From Aeromonas sanarellii (GTDB lineage Bacteria > Pseudomonadota > Gammaproteobacteria > Enterobacterales > Aeromonadaceae), in assembly GCF_000820085.1 (NCBI RefSeq), contig NZ_CDBN01000021.1, positions 1-64,000 on the forward strand: a stretch of 64,000 nucleotides of DNA. Reading direction: 5' to 3'. The notes under the pieces are model-generated. The model was not told the DNA's origin and made no database searches. It saw nothing but the letters and a program-made list of their open reading frames with translations. A program made the translations under genes and the position numbers. Positions 62,551 to 64,000 of the stretch are shown here, in pieces (positions within the stretch are counted from its first letter, which is position 1; each line of letters opens with the position of its first letter).

Positions 62551-64000
62551 ATGAAACCACCCGTTTGGCAGGATGATCACATCTATGCCGCCCCCGACGA
62601 TACGGCCATCGACGCCGCTTTCTCGCAGGCCGCCCGCGCCCTCACCGGGCTCGACGCCCTGCTGGCTGACCTGCCGGATCCCGCTCACCCCATCCCTGAC
62701 CCCAACGCCCTGCGCCACCTGCTGCGGGCCATCCGACGCCAGGCCAATGGGGTGAAGACCCTGGCCTGGAACAGCCAGACCTATGGCTACAACCGCCTCA
62801 GCCGGGACGGTCGCGACGAGGCCGCCAGGGTGCTGCTCTCCCGGGGCCAGCAGCTGCAGGCGACCCTGGCCCAGCGCTGCAAGCCGGTGGCCCTGTTCTG
62901 GGTGCGTGCCCCCGAGGCGCTGGTGCGCACCCTGCTGCAGGATCCCGAGCTGTTCGAGCTGGCCTACCACATCCATCACGACAGGGCGCAGCAGGGTCAG
63001 TGGCTGTCGCTCGAGAGCGAGCAGCTCATCGAGGGGCTGGCGGTGGACGGCCTGCAGGGGTGGGGGGATCTCTACGACAACCTGGTGGGCCGGCTGATGC
63101 CGGTGGTGGAGGGGGTTCCCATGGGGCTGGCCCAGGCGGACAACCTGCTCGCCCACCCGGACAGGGCACGCCGCGCCGCCGCCTGGCACGCCATCCAGAC
63201 CGCCTGGGCCGCGGAGCAGGAGACGGTGGCCGCCATCCTCAACGCCATCAACGGCTGGCGCAACGAGATCGTCCGTCAGCGCGGCAGGGGAGGCAGGCTG
63301 GATGCCCTGGCGGTCTCCTGCCATCAGGAGCACCTCACGGGCGCCACCCTGGAGACCCTGATGGTGGCGGCCGACGAGCACAAGGCGCTGGGGCGCCGCG
63401 CCCTGCGGGCCATGGCCTGTGCCCGGCAGATCACCGATTTTGCCCCCTGGGATCTCTATGCCCCGGCCCCGCTCGCCGTGCAAGGCAGGATGAGCTTCGA
63501 GCAGGCGCTGGCTCTGGTGGTGGAGGCCTTTGCGGCCTTCGATCCCGAGATGGGGGCCTTCGCCCGCATGATGGCGGATCGGGGCTGGATAGATGCCGCC
63601 CCGAGCGACCACAGACGCAGTGGCGCCTACAGCACCGAGTATGCCGACCCGCCGGAGCCGCGTGTCTTCCTCACCTTCGAGGGGACCATGGACAACGTCA
63701 TCACCCTGGCCCACGAGCTGGGCCACGCCTGGCACAGCTGGCTCTTGCGAGACCTGCCCCTGGAGCAGCGCGACTACCCCAGGACGCTGGCGGAGACCGC
63801 CTCCCTCTTTGCCGAGACCCTGGTGCGCGATGCCCTGCTGGCCGCCACCGACAAGGTGGAGCAGCGCCGGGCCATCGCCTGGCTGGACGGGGAGCGGGCT
63901 GCGAGCCTGCTGCTCGATATCCCAGCCCGGTTCACCTTCGAGCGGGCCCTGGTGGCGGCGCGGGAGCAGGGGTATGTGGGGGCGGGCCAGCTGCGGGAGA
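62551..64000 (+). CDS. M3-family oligoendopeptidase (cut by window end)
   Basis: At least 483 residues; the C-terminus is outside the window. Zinc site H388-E-L-G-H392 followed by A-W-H-S-W, the M3 (PepF-like) pattern, with the third ligand Glu expected near residue 416 (E-T-A-S-L-F). The long helical N-terminal half is usual in PepF. AAGGA precedes the ATG. Cytoplasmic peptide degradation is the family role. Confidence 0.9.
   Translation, partial: MKPPVWQDDHIYAAPDDTAIDAAFSQAARALTGLDALLADLPDPAHPIPDPNALRHLLRAIRRQANGVKTLAWNSQTYGYNRLSRDGRDEAARVLLSRGQQLQATLAQRCKPVALFWVRAPEALVRTLLQDPELFELAYHIHHDRAQQGQWLSLESEQLIEGLAVDGLQGWGDLYDNLVGRLMPVVEGVPMGLAQADNLLAHPDRARRAAAWHAIQTAWAAEQETVAAILNAINGWRNEIVRQRGRGGRLDALAVSCHQEHLTGATLETLMVAADEHKALGRRALRAMACARQITDFAPWDLYAPAPLAVQGRMSFEQALALVVEAFAAFDPEMGAFARMMADRGWIDAAPSDHRRSGAYSTEYADPPEPRVFLTFEGTMDNVITLAHELGHAWHSWLLRDLPLEQRDYPRTLAETASLFAETLVRDALLAATDKVEQRRAIAWLDGERAASLLLDIPARFTFERALVAAREQGYVGAGQLRE

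Overview
The window looks like a chromosomal segment of an Aeromonas-type gammaproteobacterium. This is judged from high-GC coding sequence, enterobacterial-like gene blocks (adhE-ychE-oppABCDF, hinT-ycfL-lpoB-thiK, yiaW-yiaV), FabV as enoyl reductase, a periplasmic broad-specificity racemase and a second secDF pair. The genus is inferred from gene content and recalled protein families; no search was run.

Positions 1-14.1 kb are the right part of a prophage (or phage-derived tail module) with a long, non-contractile type tail operon on the + strand: tape measure, a small tail protein, a 1206-residue repeat protein, two tail-tip/receptor-binding candidates (one with a LamG-like domain), a small protein, a hub-like protein and a last small ORF. 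Directly before the tape measure gene sits an AT-richer block on the opposite strand. It encodes a PEGA-like lipoprotein, a phospholipase D-like protein and a 101-residue helical protein. The last two look like a two-gene operon with a 14-bp perfect palindrome in its upstream region, a cargo (moron or defence) cassette inside a tail operon.

14.3-34.6 kb is chromosomal: fabV, a YfcC transporter, alaA, a DUF1653 protein, grxA, dacB, radD, the yiaW-yiaV pair, an MscS-type channel, and a pyruvate-sensing module in which the BtsS/BtsR-like LytS/LytTR system lies next to a short CstA-family transporter. A paired direct repeat in front of the transporter looks like the response regulator site. A candidate small RNA (hairpin, three-way junction, terminator) lies between btsS and an HD-GYP gene. 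adhE follows with a long leader and an FNR-like box.

35.5-52.1 kb holds ychE, oppABCDF with an intercistronic terminator after oppA, alx with a yybP-ykoY-type Mn2+ riboswitch, the bsr racemase, a small methyltransferase, a dicarboxylate/amino-acid symporter, a lipoprotein, tRNA-Pro(GGG) with its promoter, a Bacteroidetes-like dihydroorotase with a paralogous 3' remnant behind it, a two-domain QueD-like protein, and an MCP behind a sigma-28-type promoter.

52.4-64 kb has hinT with a lipoprotein cluster (COG3014-type, YcfL, LpoB), thiK and a DUF6279 lipoprotein. Next is a second secD-secF operon preceded by a 155-residue two-TM ORF in the position that the secretion monitor VemP occupies in Vibrio. 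It ends with a DUF924 gene, a DUF808 gene with a broken copy of its own 5' end in front, and an M3 oligopeptidase cut by the window edge. Many intergenic hairpins act as intrinsic terminators, several between convergent genes.
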